The position numbers and the translations under genes are program-made. A DNA stretch of 64,000 nucleotides from Mycolicibacterium psychrotolerans (GTDB taxonomy: Bacteria > Actinomycetota > Actinomycetes > Mycobacteriales > Mycobacteriaceae), in NCBI RefSeq assembly GCF_010729305.1, contig NZ_AP022574.1, positions 1,736,001 through 1,800,000 of the forward strand, written 5' to 3'. Positions within the stretch are counted from its first letter, which is position 1. Every line of letters begins with the position of its first letter. The notes beneath the pieces are model-generated. The model ran no database searches, had not been told where the DNA came from, and saw only the letters and a program-made list of their open reading frames with translations. Positions 63,963 through 64,000 of the stretch are shown in pieces.

Positions 63963-63997
63963 TATCTGTACCTGATGGTTGCACTCAATATATCTGT
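63963..63997. repeat. direct repeat upstream of desA1
   Basis: TATCTGT occurs at 63963-63969 and again at 63991-63997, 28 bp apart, in the AT-rich leader/promoter of desA1. It could be part of a regulator site; the window ends too soon to judge. Confidence 0.25.
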
Positions 63998-64000
63998 GTA

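Overview
The window is a stretch of high-GC actinobacterial chromosome from a mycobacterium, most likely a fast-growing environmental species (Mycolicibacterium type). The gene order purB-cyp126-purC-ptrB ... purS-purQ ... encapsulin/DyP ... purL ... purF-purM ... sseC2-cysA2-thiX-lmeA-glnR-mshD ... phoT-phoY2-LCP-dus-desA1 is the same backbone as M. tuberculosis Rv0777 to Rv0824c. It carries extra modules that M. tuberculosis lacks at this place, so it is not a tuberculosis-complex strain. Many start codons sit 6-8 nt downstream of a TANNNT -10 box, the arrangement of leaderless mycobacterial promoters. No tRNA, rRNA, CRISPR array or insertion sequence was seen, and no gene-free gap exceeds 300 bp.

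Layout. 1-574: 3' end of an APC permease. 588-9283: divergent relZ ((p)ppGpp synthetase) and purB, then cyp126, a DUF1707 protein, purC and oligopeptidase B. 9305-17530: TetR, glutathione peroxidase, deacetylase-like protein, flavin dehydrogenase, an SDR/NTF2-like pair divergent from a LysR gene, an MFS permease, a metallo-beta-lactamase-fold protein and a secreted protein. 17554-18476: purS-purQ. 18495-20866: a three-gene accessory cassette that looks like a type VII (ESX) secreted effector, its small helical partner and a polytopic membrane protein, possibly immunity. 20933-22719: encapsulin with DyP peroxidase carrying the cargo peptide. 22772-30263: M18 aminopeptidase, VOC protein, antiporter, purL, membrane alpha/beta hydrolase and CPBP protease. 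30260-37096: orphan Mce protein, SCP-like protein, purF, purM and a DUF3073 protein. 37229-45928: YgfZ, aminodeoxychorismate lyase, nitrobindin with a previously unlisted tiny membrane ORF, the sulfur operon led by a polycysteine leader ORF, lmeA, glnR and mshD.

45956-54630 is an arsenic-resistance island: MFS permease, ArsA, ArsD, a mycothiol-type ArsC, Acr3, ArsR, an ArsO-like flavoprotein, a second ArsR, a DUF3349 protein, a second ArsC with a helical N-terminal domain, and an ArsR-ArsC fusion. It lies between mshD (mycothiol synthesis, the thiol used by actinobacterial arsenate reductases) and pstSCAB (the phosphate importer through which arsenate enters). 54706-58770: a candidate RegX3 box, pstS-pstC-pstA-pstB and a clear intrinsic terminator. 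58791-64000: phoU, an LCP protein, dus and desA1.

Across the window seven purine genes (purB, C, S, Q, L, F, M) are scattered singly or in pairs among unrelated genes. Five of them start just behind their own leaderless-type promoter.
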